Origin: Ephemerocybe angulata
Taxonomy: Eukaryota; Basidiomycota; Agaricomycetes; Agaricales; Psathyrellaceae
Assembly (NCBI GenBank): GCA_013368325.1
Contig: JAACJK010000109.1
Span: forward strand, 1,798,001-1,862,000
Length of the DNA: 64,000 nucleotides
Reading direction: 5' to 3'
Position numbers and translations under genes: made by a program. Shown here one piece after another: positions 20,274 through 33,262 of the stretch (position 1 is the stretch's first letter; every line of letters starts with the position of its first letter). The notes beneath the pieces are model-generated. The model was not told the DNA's origin. It made no database searches and saw only the letters and a list, made by a program, of their open reading frames with translations.

Positions 20274-23200
20274 ACTTGATAGTTTGAAGTGGGGTGTGCA
20301 AGGCTGAGTGCGAGAGGGCCTGCTGAACCCGGGAATGGGTGGGTGTACTTAAGTAAAATGTAAATACATCAGCTGAACAGCATATATGGCGGTCCAAGAC
20401 TTGAAGCTTGAAGGGCTTACTATCTCTCAGGCCAAGAGAAGACTCTGGCTCGATGTAGGTGGACAGTGATATCATCTGACCAATTGCGTACTTTTCTAGG
20501 CTTTGGATTGGAGGCACATACAGCTTATCTTGCGTTCTTCTTGTCGCTGTCGCGGCCGGTGTTTCAACTTCAGCGCCCCTGGATTTCGTACAAGGTCAGT
20601 GACACCTCTTCCCTAACCGTCAAGAACACGAGGACGAGAACTAGTTACACGTACCAAAAGCTCCCTTGAAGCTATCTTGAAGCTATCTTGAAGTGAGCTT
20701 TGTCCACGACGTCACTTAGTCAAAATTTCGAGGGTCGATCGACACCAGGGGCAAGGCTGAATAGTTGAACGCGCAGAGTGAAAAGCGGTTTTATCGTATA
20801 TGTTTGTCAATGCCTACGAGTTGTTATAGGGCGTCAAAGCTGTAAAGCAACCCTCCTTCATAGGTTACCTAGAGTTTTCGATCTGGTTGTTAGCAACGGA
20901 CCCGGACGTACAGAAAATTGGCATTGCAGCGCACTTTCTACACACCGTACCAGTTCTGCTCCTCTCAACTAGCTGTCCTGTTGAATGATGAGATTCGTTC
21001 GAACCCCTCCAGACAACGGAACCCCGACCCTATCAATCCTTGCCAAGAGGCGCCGGCTCGCTGACAGAGGACCGTCGCTGTGGCATGGGTGGCCTATAAT
21101 TACTATCTGCTCCGCTGGTCCTTACATGGCGCCGCCGGCCTTTCGAATGACGAGGGAGAATATCTTTGTGCCAGTTATCAGAGTGTTCGGCTCGCATCTG
21201 CCGATTGTCAAGTGATTTGACGCCTACCTAGTACCCAGGACGCAGGGAGTAGGAATGGAGCTCGAGGGGAGAAGGCAACGGAGACTTCGAAGTCTCCGTT
21301 GGACATCGCCGTTGTCGACGAAGAGGCGGCGCGTCGGAAATTTCCAGCGGCATCCGCGATCAACGAGTCCGACGAAGTCACGTCGACGACCACTTCCGCT
21401 CTTAACGTCCAAAGAAGTTCAACAATACCCGACTCCCTACCTAACCTGCTGACGCCAACGGTATATCGCTGCACAATGTTCTAACTCTGCCTCAGTATAC
21501 GAATCATCATCCACCAGCTAGGAGAGCATACCAATAGCAAGCCCACTCACAGCGGGCGGCGCATATCCATCGTCCCGCTGAATGATTGTGTACTGGAGCA
21601 AAGTCGAGAAGCTCTGGGCTAGTGTGAGGCCATTCGAACGTGGAAGAAGACCAAGAAACTAGTCTATAATTCAGAAATAATCGACTACGAGGGAGGTGGC
21701 CTGGGAAGTTAGGAGGTTAAGTTGGCGCATGCGCAGTGTGGAGGACGGCTGGGAGTCTAGAGTCTTTGGTGAAGTCAGCTATGGTACGCCAATGGTACAG
21801 AATATGTCGTGGATAGACGCACCACTGAAAGAATGACCACCGAGGGTGGTAGCCTCCCTCAACCATGAAAAAACCACCAGGCCCCAAACACACCCGGAGT
21901 ACGTGTCGGTGTAAAATCCCAATCCTACAGCCCTGTATTGCGAGTCGAAATTTCAGCCCATCGATGCCTTCTCTTCTCGCGAAATCGCTACTACCATTTG
22001 AGGCGAGGATTGTCCTTCTCGCACTGAGAATTGGGAAAGATGCGGGAAACGAGAGGTCCCAGGCTTCAGCGAGGCTTGTGGTTCGACTCTCCTCCCTTTC
22101 GTGAGGCCTGGTACAGACGGTTCCAAACAATCAGCGGGATCCATTAAAGGTGAGCTGCCTCTGCTCACTTGAGTCAATGAACATCGAAACGCGCTAAACG
22201 GATCTCTCACCCAAGCTCTCACCCGCAGCGCCGCGGTGCATCCATCCAGGAGTCGCGAGTCGCAACTGGAGCCTGGGTGTGTCGCAAGCTTGCGACAAGG
22301 TCAGGCTGCTGCCGACAGTGTATGATATGTGGATCGTCATGTGCTCGCCCCGCAGCGACGCATCCCATCTACCACCAGACGCGTAGGCGACGGCCAAAAG
22401 GGATGGCCCCTGGTGGTGGTGAACAATCGAAGGTTTCGACGTATGCTTGGTGGGTCCCATCTCTTGATGGTGCGAAAGGTGAAGAGACAAGCCTGGAGGG
22501 ACAACGGAATTGGTGTTTCGTTGCTCAAGTTCCAGTCGGGAGAATATTAGTTTGTTCCACTGATTATCGCAGTACCCCGGGGCCGCCAGCGGTGCAGAAT
22601 CGTTCTCCCTCTGGCTGTCAAGTTTCCACTGAACAAGACGTTGGAAAGTTGGGTTCTGAACACTGGAACTTGGCGTAGCGCCCCGCCAACAGTGCGGCGA
22701 CACCTCTGGGGTGGGCCGTGGCGGAACGAGGAAAGGGAGGTACGGGCAGCTGGACGGGAAAGGTGGACATCGAACGCCGCGGTGTTTGGAGTGGTTGGCT
22801 GGAGAGGCGGTAGACGTCGAAATTTCCCGTTTCAGGCGCAGCATTGGGCCTTCGAACTCTTGGCTACCTTGGGTGTCGTTGGGTGGACGTCGTCCGGGGA
22901 TGGTCGAGCTGGCGAGCCCATTTCAAGCCTCGGTGCCTACAGGTCGTTGGCCAAGTTGCGACCGACATGATGGGCACTGCAGCGAAGAGTGATACTGTAT
23001 GTCCATTTCTCCTGTGGCGGATCTCTAGTCTCCCCGTTGTTGAAGCTTCAGTGCTGTTGGCTATTCTGGAGGTGATGGGATTGAAATTGGCCGGTTCCCG
23101 TTTCCGTCCCCATTCCAGTCGGGAACAGCTCGTCAAGGCGCGGCCACGAGGTCATCTCTACTTCATCGTTGAAGTTGTTCTGCGTTCGAGAGGTTGTCGA

Positions 23201-24377
23201 AGGGCTGGTGGATGTGGATGGTGACATGGCGAAAGAAGGACGAACCCACTCCGTTGGCGATCAAAAAGCCCCGGACATGATGCGCCTACCGTGGTCGTAC
23301 TCCCCTAACCTAGTATGCGCCCAGTTGCCGACGGCGCTTCCTTGAACCCAATGCTCTACAGCGCTCACAATCACCCACCCTAGACCTTGCTTGGAGCCCG
23401 GTCTTACGGACGGCAAGTGTTCTAAAAGATTGCTCGCCATCGAACACCGTCTTTGGACACCTCTCCACTTCCCGAACTCCTCCCTCCTGCCACCGAACTG
23501 TCATTAGACAAATGGAAGCCTCCGAGTCTGCACTGGCGAAACAGAGTTTCTGCATCAGTGCCTACTTTCTGGAACTCTGGAGTGATCTTAATGGCCTATG
23601 CTACTGCGTGCCCTCCAACGGCACCATTCTTCATCGACGCACTTGAGTCCAAGGGGTAATTTATCAGAACAAGGCAACCAGGACCCAAGAACCTCGCCGA
23701 GCTTTCAGGGTCGTCGCTATGCATTTTCTGCTCGTGTCGGGAACGATCTAATGCCGCCCAACCAACCCCAAACTCTGGCTTTCTCAAGTTCACGTTAACT
23801 TGATCTAGATCCTCTCGATGAGCAGTCCCCAGACTAATCGGCAAATTGCAATGTATTCTATTGGCTTTCATGTCCGCCTTTTCAAACTGTCAGGGACTAA
23901 TGATGTCCACCCAATGTTGGGCCACCTCTGCCCAACTAGGATGCATGGTGACAGTCGATCTGGAATCTCTCCTTCGGCCCCTTGACTCATCTTGAACCTA
24001 AACTTTCTTTTTGATTCGGGCTCACTGTAGATAACTCGGGAAACAGTCGTCCTTTTTTCGCTCTTCCCTCTCCAGGCTTGCTACCGCGTGGTGCGGGACA
24101 TTCCGCAATAGATCTGGGCGCCCCAGATCCTGTGGGACGAAGCCGCCTCGCTGCTCTGCGGTGTGTGGCTCCAGGGATTCAGGGTCTGGGAGGTTGGAGA
24201 GTTTTCTTGCCCCCTTCCCTATTCTTCCCTTTTTGCCTGCGCTCTGCGCAGGCTACCTTCTCTCTCTTGAGCCGTCCCTTCTCTCTCTCCTAATTCTATT
24301 CTTTTCGCCGCGACAATCAATCTACATGACCACCTAGACGGACCAAGTCCATCAACTAAATCACCAGGCCGTTCGCG
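20274..24377. other. 4.1-kb stretch without a recognisable gene
   Basis: I read all frames. The longer open stretches (for example 22194-22844 minus and 22277-22678 plus) overlap each other on both strands and resemble no family I know. There is a perfect 24-bp palindrome at 21277-21300. No tRNA, LTR or TIR is recognised. It may be decayed sequence. Confidence 0.45.
21277..21300. repeat. 24-bp perfect palindrome
   Basis: The half-site AACGGAGACTTC is followed immediately by GAAGTCTCCGTT. Its centre, ACTTCGAAGT, is the same as that of the palindrome at 9-26. Confidence 0.6.
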
Positions 24378-24996
24378 ATGCCCCAATCAGCCAGGACCTC
24401 GCGCCCGACGCCTAAGTTAACCTCGAACGTCGCAGAACGCGCCAAGGCTTCTACAGCCGTGTATATCCAACACCACCACCAGAAATGCGGGGACTGCGCC
24501 GTCATAAACGGCACAGCTTTAGAAGCTGTTAGGCTCTTGAGCCTCAAAGTGCGACGTCTGGGGACGGCGTCAACTTTGAGCCACTCTGAGCACCAGGTTC
24601 GGAATTTCATCCCAGAGACGAGTCGTATCGGACTTTATGTCCTCTAGACTGACTTCAATATTCTTTGTGCAGACTTGCCGTTACCCTATAGACGATTTGG
24701 AGCAAGGAGAGGAGGAGGACACGGGATTTTTCGAAGACGAGTACGACGACAACGCTGTCGTCGTTCGGTATGTAGGCTCGAGGTACATTCCTGTCCTCGT
24801 CCTCAGCCCTCGCTGGCAGCAGCGAGCGAGGCCCAGTCTTGTTATCAAGGTAAAGTACACGCTCGCATCCCATAGCCGCAGTTCTCCCTGACCGCCGCGT
24901 CCGCCGTAGGGCCTTCGCTTCAGCAAATACCTCGCGCGCGAGATCACGTCCACCCTTGGCGCCGTCGCTTTGTTCCTCAAGAGTACCATCCAATAA
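24378..24996 (+). CDS. Small unknown protein, three exons
   Basis: I do not recognise this protein. Exons 24378-24596, 24673-24849 and 24910-24996 join to 160 residues with both introns GT-AG in phase 0. Exon 2 is very acidic (GEEEDTGFFEDEYDD) and is followed by the beta-like RYVGSRYIPVLVLSPRW. Exon 3 encodes a short basic/hydrophobic tail ending FLKSTIQ. No membrane segment is clear. The 5' exon is the weakest part: its histidine-rich stretch could be partly intronic. The continuity of exons 2 and 3 across a clean intron is the best evidence that a gene is here. Confidence 0.5.
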
Positions 24997-25902
24997 GGAA
25001 GACAGATCCTTCTATTGGCCTTGTTCAACATCAAGCCCCCACGACGAAACGACCAACAATGCCGGGCGTTTCGCCCGTCTGCAGTCTGTACAAGCCGGAG
25101 CCGCCTTATTCTCGCGATCGGCGCACGGCCCTCCACACGACGGACCACAGCCTGACACTCTCGCCCATCTCCACAGCATTTACCGACGGATATTTTAACA
25201 ACTCTTTCTTGGTTATTCCATCCCCTCTCGCCTCTCCCTCCGCTACTCCATACTCGCCGCTAAACGAATCCTAGATATTGTCTCTAATTGTACATTTAAC
25301 CCTGCACATATCACTTACCATTCCCTTCGCGCCATGCTCAAGCCATGCCTGTACCATTGCTATGTACATAGCTAGATGTCGCTTAATTGAACGCTCGTCT
25401 TGCGCTCGTCACTGAATCCAACCACATGCATTCATATTCTACATCATCTGCACGGCGCAGTCCACATTTCATTGCGGTTATATCCGCCGAAAATTCGCGA
25501 CAATGTAGCCGACATCGACTGCGATGCACGGCGAAGGCCCTCGAGGGTTGCGCTTCTGGGCGATTGCTCCCGCGTGGATCTCTGGTTCTCTCGGCTAACG
25601 CCAGTGATGGCACTGATCAAAGCAAACCTGCCCATTCTGTCTCCTTCACACGTAAATAAACACGTTCAAAGACCCTTCAAGGCACCAGAGATGTGATATC
25701 TACTCCGACGCAACCTTTTGGAGAAACACACACAGACAGATTATCGTTACTAACCCCCTTCAGATTGAGACTCGACCCAAAGCCCGAGACCACGGGGTAT
25801 CCTATACAAATACGGAAGCTACGAATAGAGAAAAGAAAATACTACATGGTCCTAGAATAGGGTAGCCTCCTAAAGGAGAAGATATGGCTCATACGCCGCC
25901 CT
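24997..25902. other. Intergenic between convergent genes
   Basis: It holds the 3' flanks of the small gene and of VPS41. A 71-codon ATG frame at 25059-25274, rich in serine and proline, could be a small gene or a continuation of the preceding one; I see no family match. Otherwise nothing is recognised. Confidence 0.4.
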
Positions 25903-28900
25903 TCACCGTGCGCGCCCCAAAAATCCCACCGGCCGTGAAGGGTACGGCGAGGTCCCCTGCTCAGCGCTATAGTCCCCTGCCCCAGCCACATTCGCGTCCT
26001 TTGCATGGCACACCGGGCACCCCTGCCTCAGCCTCGGTCGAATCATCGACTCACTAGAGTACAACGTTTAGCCAACTAGCATACAAATTCAAAAAGAAAA
26101 GTGCACTCACAAAGCGATCGTCGAGCTAATCTTCCTCCCAGGTTCCGCACCGTACCCAATGCCGCGCATCATGGGATCAGTGGGGAGGGGCAAGTGGTTC
26201 CCCCCGCTCGCGCAGGACGCGTGCACGACGTGCCGGCAGAGGAAGAGCAGCGTTAACGACGACGCGCCGCATGCGGACGTCTGTTGGTGCAGCGGTTCCG
26301 AACACACAGGGCACTTGCTTGTCGCTGAAACATAGATCAGCACTCATTCATTTACTCACATCCATCACAACCACGGAAATTAAAACACAGCACTCACCGC
26401 TCAACCAGAACCCTCCGCTCTGTCTCCTCCCAAGGCCCTCCACAAGCTGTACACAATCTCCTTCAAGCACATTCTTACACCCTTCCAGCAGCTCGATCTG
26501 CAGCTGAAAGTCCAGTAGAATCTTGACCAACGCGTCCTTCAACCCCGGAATCTCAAGCCCATTCCTAATCCTTCTGATCAGCCGGACAGGGCTTATCTCG
26601 ACACCAACATTCTCAAGGAGCCCGCGAATGAAGGCGGGGCGTGTCTCAGAGTAGCGCAGGAGGTCCTCCCAGAGGTCGTCGTCGTTCTGCGACTTGGCAA
26701 ACTCGATGGCGCGGTGCACATCACCCAGCCGCTCAATGATGAGCGTCAGCGCGGCTTTGTTGTTACCCATGCGGCCGAGCAGGAATACCATTTCGGGGAC
26801 GAGGTCGCGTTCCTTACACACTTGGAAGGCCTAACGGGCTCAGTCAGTACGACGGCGGGGACAATGCGGATGTGGGGATGTGGCGCACCTGTTCTAGATT
26901 GTAGTAGTTGCTTGCACGCAAAAAGTCGATTAATCGCGACGTTGCGAACTCCGCGTACATCTTGACCTGCAGGTCTGCGAACTCGGACACGAGATGCGGG
27001 TCCTTCTCTACGAGCGCATCAAGGTACAGGAACAGGTAGTCAGGGCGTTTCTGGAGCTGCTGCACAACTCGATTGATCTACAGCAATGGCCCATCAGTAG
27101 CCGTAACGTTGCGTCAAGTGAAACAGAGCGACGAACTGGGATGGAGTGTATGTTATCCACAAGCAGCTTGATAGCTTCGCTTGAGACCTGCTTAGAACCT
27201 TCCTTCTGCTCCTTCTTGCGTCTCTCCATCAGTTCGTGGTCGAATTCAACGAGGAGCAGCACTTGATCTTGCACATCCGTGAAGAGGTTGTTATCCCGAA
27301 TAAGCTCAAAGACGTTCGGTTTCCTTAATCTCAGATAATAAGGAAGGGCTTTGCCAGGTTGTCGGTTTGCCGTGTACCTGAAGCCAGCCATCAGTAAAAA
27401 ATATCACAATTGCCCAAGGTCACTCACAGCTCAGACAAACACTCCATCAAAAGGACGATCTCCTCCTGCCTACTCAACACATTCCCTCCCTCCTGCCTCT
27501 CCACCTTCCCTCCCTTCTCCAACTTCTCAAGCTTCGCCTTTACAGCCACAATAACCGCAGCGACATCATATATCTCCCTCGGCCAGCTCTTCACCGTCTG
27601 CAATAGCATCCCCAGATCCCTTCCAAGGAAGTGCCCCAACACCATCTCGTAGACCACATGGTCCAGCCGCGGTGCATCCGTCGGTACATACGGTATAACC
27701 GCCTGTAGCTGCCCGCGACCCGCGAAAGCCCAAAGCTGCTCCTCCCACCGCTGAGCAATGGCCTTCGTCTTCCCTCGCCCACAGACCTTGGTGAGCAGGG
27801 CCGCAGCCTTATCGTACGCCTCCTCGTCAAGGAGATGGTTGAGATACTTCTGCCCAATGGCCTCTACAGTCAAATCATCACCCTCCTCCGGTTCCAAATC
27901 CTCCACCTCCTTCAACGCCTCCTCCCACCTCCCCCGTTCGACCAGCCACCGCACCCGGTCCCGCTTATCCCTTTTGCGCACGATGATCAGGTCTCGCGGA
28001 CTCATCACCACGTATAAACGCTCCCCTTCTCCAGGCACGAGCGCCATTGAGTACTCGTTGCAGCCCCACTTCTCGTAATCCCGTACGCGAAGAACGTCGT
28101 TCGCAATGTCTTCCCCCGTAGTCCGGCTTACGATGCGCAATTCGGGGGGTTCTGCTGCGCGCCGTTTGAACGAAACACTGTCGTCGGTTGGTTGTTCAGC
28201 CTCGTCGCCGGCTGTGAGCAGGGATGGTGGTGGGATATAGGTGAGCAGGAGGAATGTCGTCAATGGGGGCGCGCTGGGTATTTGTACAGAATGTCGTCGG
28301 TGGGGTATTGGTGGAACTGGGCGCTTAGAATCCTGTGTCGCGACAGTTCCGTTTGTGTGTGTCGAGTGGGATGACTTTCCATCGTCTTCATGGTCTGGAA
28401 GGGAAGCCGTTGGTTCGGGAGGTAGTGGATGCGGGACAATACCAGCTACTACACATGCATCCATCTGGAACACAGAAGTGACTTCCAGCGTATATGGCGG
28501 CACCTGTGCAGCCCCATTTGTCGCCGCCCCCGCCCCCGCCCTTGCTCGTAACCTAGCCACCGTCAAGTAATCTGCCCACGCAATGAGCAATGTGCTTTCA
28601 TCCTGCCACATTAGCGTCGGCTTGAACAGCTCTGACCTCGGGCTTCCTGCCGGTCGGTCGATAATGGCCACGACCGCCTTAGTTCCAGCGTGCCATACTT
28701 TGACTCCAGCGTCGCTCGCCCATGCAATGAATCCCCCGCTGCCCGTCGTCCTCCCACCCACCCAGCGTACCTGCCAGATCGGACCTTCTCCCTGCGCTAT
28801 TACGGTTTCCCGGTGCCCAAGCCAGCCTTTGTCGTACATGATAAGAGAGCCGGCGAGGCCCCCGGCAACAAAGGCGCGTGTGGAGCGCGAGGCGAAGGAG

Positions 28901-29555
28901 GGTTCCAAGGCGATTGTGCGCATCGGTCGTTTGAGATTCGAGGTATAGAATTCGGGCGTGCTGAGTGAGCGAACGTATATCTGGCCTTGAAGTGTCCTAT
29001 TTAGCCTATGAATAGGGAAGCAATTAGGAGCTTGGCGCACCGTCGATGGAGGCTGTCGCAATGAAGTCGCCCGTCTCGTCGAATTCGATATCGACGATGG
29101 ATGCGAGGTGCGGTTTGTAGGACTTTAATCGCTTTCCGGTGAGGTCTAGGACATGTACGATGCCTGCGTGTGTACCTAGCGCCTACACCCTGTTAGTTGG
29201 CAGAATATGGGAACGGTGAACAACAGACCACAAGCCTGTTCCCGCTGACGGCTATGGCAGAGGCAGAGTCCTTCTTGAGAATTTCAGGTATAGAACCTTC
29301 TATTCGCGAGTACTTGAGTACAGGCTCATCGTCCTCCTCCTCGTCAGATTCTGAGTCGTCCGAGCTCTCGCCGTCCTCACTATCCTTCTCCGACCCGTCG
29401 TCGTCCCCGCTGCCATCCTCTTCGTTCCCGTCGTCATCCTCACTGTCGTCGACGTGTTCATCCATCCCACCAGGGCTGTCCGTGAACCTGCCCTTCTCCG
29501 CCTCAGTGGGCTCTCGTTCCTCCGCTAGGGGTTCCGCTCCTGTTGGTGAAGTCAT
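25903..29555 (-). CDS. VPS41: Vacuolar protein sorting-associated protein 41 (HOPS subunit)
   Basis: Eight exons join to 1084 residues: 29555-29229, 29182-29041, 28985-27428, 27377-27137, 27077-26889, 26830-26398, 26324-26111 and 26053-25903. An acidic serine-rich N-terminus (about 30-75) leads to LKYSRIEGSIPEILKKDSA and the WD40 beta-propeller (LGTHAGIVHVLDLTGKRLKS, FDETGDFIATASIDG). A long alpha-solenoid/clathrin-repeat region follows (NIHSIPINRVVQQL, RMGNNKAALTLIIERL). The C-terminus has a RING-H2 domain with CPVCSEPL, CRHVVHASC and, on the last short exon, IRPRLRQGCPVCH. VPS41 is the HOPS subunit that links Rab7/Ypt7 membranes for vacuole fusion and AP-3 transport. Stopping at the end of exon 7 would lose the last zinc pair, so the 151-bp final exon is needed. 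Confidence 0.95.
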
Positions 29556-29811
29556 CGAATGGGTAGAATGGGTATCTTATCGCTGCATGTACAGTCGCAG
29601 ATTTGTCGGTATACTTCACCTAGCTGCAGCAGGAATGAATCGGAGAGTATGAAGACGACCTCACGGTCGCTGTTCGCGTCGAAGGAATGGATCGAGCTCG
29701 CTGCGCGATGATGGTGATGAGCCTGTGAACCTCTTCCCTATTCGGTCTATCTACCGCGTCGTCACCGTCACAGGCGATGTCCAGCTCTTCCTCCTCCACA
29801 ATCCAGCAGCC
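29556..29811. promoter_or_regulatory. Divergent promoter of VPS41 and CHS5
   Basis: 256 bp separate the two start codons, which point away from each other. Both products act in Golgi/vacuole trafficking, so co-regulation is possible, but I see no specific shared site. Confidence 0.5.
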
Positions 29812-31627
29812 ATGGCCGCCTCACCAGACAGCTTCACATTCACCGTCGGCAAGCTCGGTATGGCATTCGCATTATACATTCATACGAATACTAAGGAACC
29901 ATCGCAGACGCCGGCATGGCAATCCTGCTGGGAGACCGCGCACACCTTATCGAGTTTCCCTCAATTTTGCTGCCGCCAGGTGCCTCGACGGGCTCGATAG
30001 TCAACATCGCAGTGCACCAGAACCATGCTGCCGAACGGAAGCGCGACAACGAATTCTGGGAGCTGCAGAACGAGATTCTGGACATGTATGGCCGAGAGGC
30101 GCCCAAGAACCCCGATCTCCAGGTACGCCTCTAGTCTGTCCAACGTAGCCATGAAGCGGAGACCATGAGGATAGCCAAGAGAGTGGATAGCGTGCGAGAG
30201 ACGGGTGGCATCCGAGCCCGTCCGTCCTCCAAAACCATGCGTGAATTCACTCCGCCGCGCTTCTCGATGCCTCCGCTGGCCCTCCATTAACGATCTTTAA
30301 ATCGTAAACAAGGTTCTAAATATCTTATCCTCGAACTTCAATTTAGGTTCGCAACGTAACCCAAACGTCCGTGACTCTCGAATGGCCGCCCATCGACCTC
30401 GCCACCGCGAAACTGCGCTCGCTCGACATCTACAGGAACAACCAGCGCCTCGCCGCCATCCCCGCACCGCTCACCAACACCTCGACAAAGGTCTCCGGCC
30501 TCGACCTCAGCACAGACTACACCTTCCAGCTCATCCTGCGCACCACGGCCGGCACCTTCCCCTCGAACCTCATCCGCGTGCACACGCACTCCATAACCCA
30601 GACCTCCGGCATCAGCGTGTGCTTCGGGAACGTGCAGGACGACGTGCTTTTGGATAACGCAAAGGCGGCGCTGGACGCGATGGGCGCGAAGTGGAGCGAG
30701 AAGATCCAGATCGACACGACGCATTTCGTGTGCACGACGCCTGCGGCCACCCCGCTGGGCGCAGCGGCGACGGGGAGCAATGCGGGGGCGCCCGGGGTCG
30801 AGTACCAGCGTGCCTTGCAGCTCAGCATTCCCGTCGTCCAGCCCCACTGGATCCTCGCATGTCACTCTGAAAAACGGTGCGCCTCATCCTCCTCCAATGT
30901 GAACCTAAACCTAACTTGTAATAACAGAATGGTCCCCATCGCGTCTTATTACCTCGGAGCGACGCCCAATACGGGGCCAGCTTCCGCCTCCGTCTACACT
31001 ACCCGCCCGCAATCCATGTCGGCCTCGTCCTACGGCAACATCCCGCACTCCGCCCCCGTCGGCGGCGCCGGCATCCGCGCCTCCATGCCTCCCCCCGCGC
31101 GCTCGCCCCCCGGCACAAGCTTCGTCAACAACAGCAGTGGCGCCTACCCGCCCAGCGCGAACCCCGCCTCGCGCGCGCGCTTCGAGAGCACGATCGAGGA
31201 GGCCGCGGACCCCGAGGCCGAGGAGGTGGGGCTGCACAGCGGCGGAGGCGAGGATGAGGAGCGGACGCCCACGAGCAAGGACGAGAAGAGGAAGAGTCGT
31301 GCGGGGACGATGAATAAGGCGTTCAAGTTCCCGCCGGAGGCTTCGCCCAGGTCGAGTGGGGGATCGCCGCCCCCGCCGGTGCCCAAAGTCGTTGTTGGGG
31401 AGGAGGGCACTAAGGATGGCGCGGGGTCGGATGGGAACTGGAGTAGTGGGTCCGATGCGGAGGAAGGGAAGGCCAAGGCGAAAAAGAAGGCCGAGGAGGC
31501 TAAGAAACCCGCCAAGACGAGCATCGAAGTGCCGCCCCCGCCTCCTGTGGAGAAGGAACGCTCGCCGAGGCACTCTTACAGCGATGATAGCGACTTGGGA
31601 GACGACACCGTCGATATTCCGTTGTAA
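29812..31627 (+). CDS. CHS5: Chitin biosynthesis protein CHS5 (exomer scaffold)
   Basis: Exons 29812-29857, 29908-30122, 30347-30876 and 30928-31627 join to 496 residues. The N-terminus FTFTVGKLDAGMAILLGDR and LIEFPSILLP matches the Chs5 dimerisation/Chs5p-Arf-binding segment. It is followed by a fibronectin type III domain (about 88-178, RNVTQTSVTLEWPP) and a BRCT domain (about 183-285, with IDTTHFVCTTP and VVQPHWILAC). The C-terminal third is disordered: proline-, serine- and lysine-rich with acidic runs. Chs5 scaffolds exomer at the trans-Golgi network, which exports chitin synthase III to the surface. The second intron is long for this locus (224 bp). The third (51 bp) can be read through in frame. 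Start: first ATG, with the family's N-terminus right after it. Confidence 0.95.
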
Positions 31628-31982
31628 AGTGCGCGCGTTTGGCTGATATCGATACCCCGTGGTGCTATGCGTAGCTTTTCGTGATACCGTGATACTGTAA
31701 TCGGGCTGCTTAGCAAGTCGGGCGCTACTTCCACCTTGACGTGTTTGTTTTGGTGAAGAACTGCATGAATAGCGCCTGTTCCTCGAAACCTCCTTCCAGT
31801 ATTAAGGCGTGTGACTTGCTTACATACTCGCCGACCTGGGCGCCTAAACTGTGAGAAAGCGGCAAGAGATATTCACGTTCCGCACGCCACACTGTGGACG
31901 TGGGGGTTCTACTTAGTAGTGGGGCGAGCCAGCACACTCTCAGTGCCGACCTCATCTTCGCCGATCGCCTCCACCTAAAGAG
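31628..31982 (+). promoter_or_regulatory. Upstream region of gene J (duplicated before gene K)
   Basis: 31849-31982 is clearly similar to 33697-33818. Both begin ACTGTGAGAAAGCGGCAAGA and end a few bases before ATGGC. The tandem duplication therefore included the promoter. Confidence 0.6.
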
Positions 31983-33262
31983 ATGGCCCTAGTCACAGGT
32001 GCGTCACTCGTTTGAACGATGCTCAAACCACTGCCTTGGCTCAATCTGATCACTAGATCCTCTCGAAGTCAAACCCCTGGCTGAGCTCGACGCCCGAGCC
32101 ATTGCGCAAGCGAGGCTACAGGATGTGGAGTTTTCCAAAGGAATGAAAGCGGCTCTATGTCGGGGGCTGTACGAGCCAGGTGGCGTCTCCCTCAAGGAGG
32201 CTGAAAGTATTGTAGCACAATGCCTGAAGCTGTGCGATGGGTCCAAGGACCTACTATCCGCAGTTCTTCAAGAAAAGTTTATAGCAGAGCGCTCTCCTTT
32301 CTACTGGGCAATAGCCGGTACGAGGGTGAGATCTCCGCCGCTTTCCTACTCTTCTTTGCATTATTCGTATGCATTGCTGTGGGCGCTTCTCGAAGCCTCC
32401 GCCGGGGAGATATCGATGGAGACGCAGCAAGATATCCTGGATGCACTCTACCGCACAGAGAATAACGCCCTCTACCAGACAATCCAAGGAAAGCTTTCTT
32501 TGGTTACTGGGCTGCCACATCCCGACATGTCTTCCACTGTCCCTATCGGGAAACTAGGAGAGACTACCGTTACTAAGCTCCAAGGCTCACCGACCAAGCA
32601 TCAGATCGACTTCCACGCAACGCAGTTCTTCGATGGGCTTCTCGTTAACTCAGAAGTCACTTTTCGAAGCTTTTTGGCGAATGGTACGTTTCAACCACTT
32701 CAAGTACCCCATTTCCATGCCGTAACATCTGCCACTATCACCAGATAGTTTATGGACCTTGCGGGCGGTCACTCAGACTCTGCGTGGAGCGCAGTCTTGG
32801 CGCTTTGAACTTACCGAAGTCAGATCCAAACGAGTAGTGGATCCAATTCCCTTGACGATGGGGAAGTATCAGAACTTCTTCGGTGGCAAGATCTACAACT
32901 TCTCGCGACATGTCGAACTTACTATCAATCCAATAAATAGGAGAAGTAAGCAGCGACGAAAAACTCTTCTCCCCTCGCTCCTCAGAACTCATCTTATTTC
33001 TTCGACACATCTCAGGGCTTCCCCCATTGACACTATCAAATACCTTCGCGGGGACTAGGACCACAGTTCCGTACACAATGGAGCTAGTGCCGCAGGACGT
33101 AAATCTCACCACATTCCATGAGTAGGTGCTGTTCCCCCATCTTTCCAAGCTCGGCTTTCTACTTGGTTCACTGACACTCCTTATAGAAACGATTACATTG
33201 GAACAGAACGATCGCTTTCCGGCTCTATCTACATCACAGATACCGCAATAAGTCGCATTTAA
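31983..33262 (+). CDS. Gene J: uncharacterised Agaricomycete family protein, tandem paralogue of K
   Basis: Exons 31983-31998, 32057-32683, 32745-32945, 33016-33121 and 33187-33262 join to 341 residues. The tiny 16-bp first exon is shared with gene K. Recognisable features are FSKGMKAALCRGLYEPGGV, LSAVLQEKF and RSPFYWAIAG (this family usually shows a similar PMYWAI motif), then a beta-rich C-terminal half with QSWRFELTE and ending in RSLSGSIYITD. I recall the motif from mushroom proteins of unknown function and infer no activity. The intron at 32946-33015 has no counterpart in gene K, where the homologous codons are continuous. An alternative acceptor at 33058 breaks the frame, so the one at 33015 was chosen. 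Confidence 0.75.

Noticed and set aside
20985..21060. Possible tRNA around GTTCGAACCCC
   Set aside because: Only a T-loop-like stretch is present; no acceptor stem or anticodon arm can be paired around it.
22194..22844. 216-codon minus-strand frame as a gene
   Set aside because: Equally long frames overlap it on the plus strand, no motif or splice pattern supports it, and composition is not protein-like.
29197..29652. Serine-rich plus-strand frame
   Set aside because: It is the antisense of the acidic N-terminus of VPS41, whose eight-exon model closes; the serine run mirrors the GAC/GAG codons.
33001..33058. Acceptor at 33058 for gene J intron 3
   Set aside because: It puts the next exon out of frame; the acceptor at 33015 keeps the frame and aligns with gene K.
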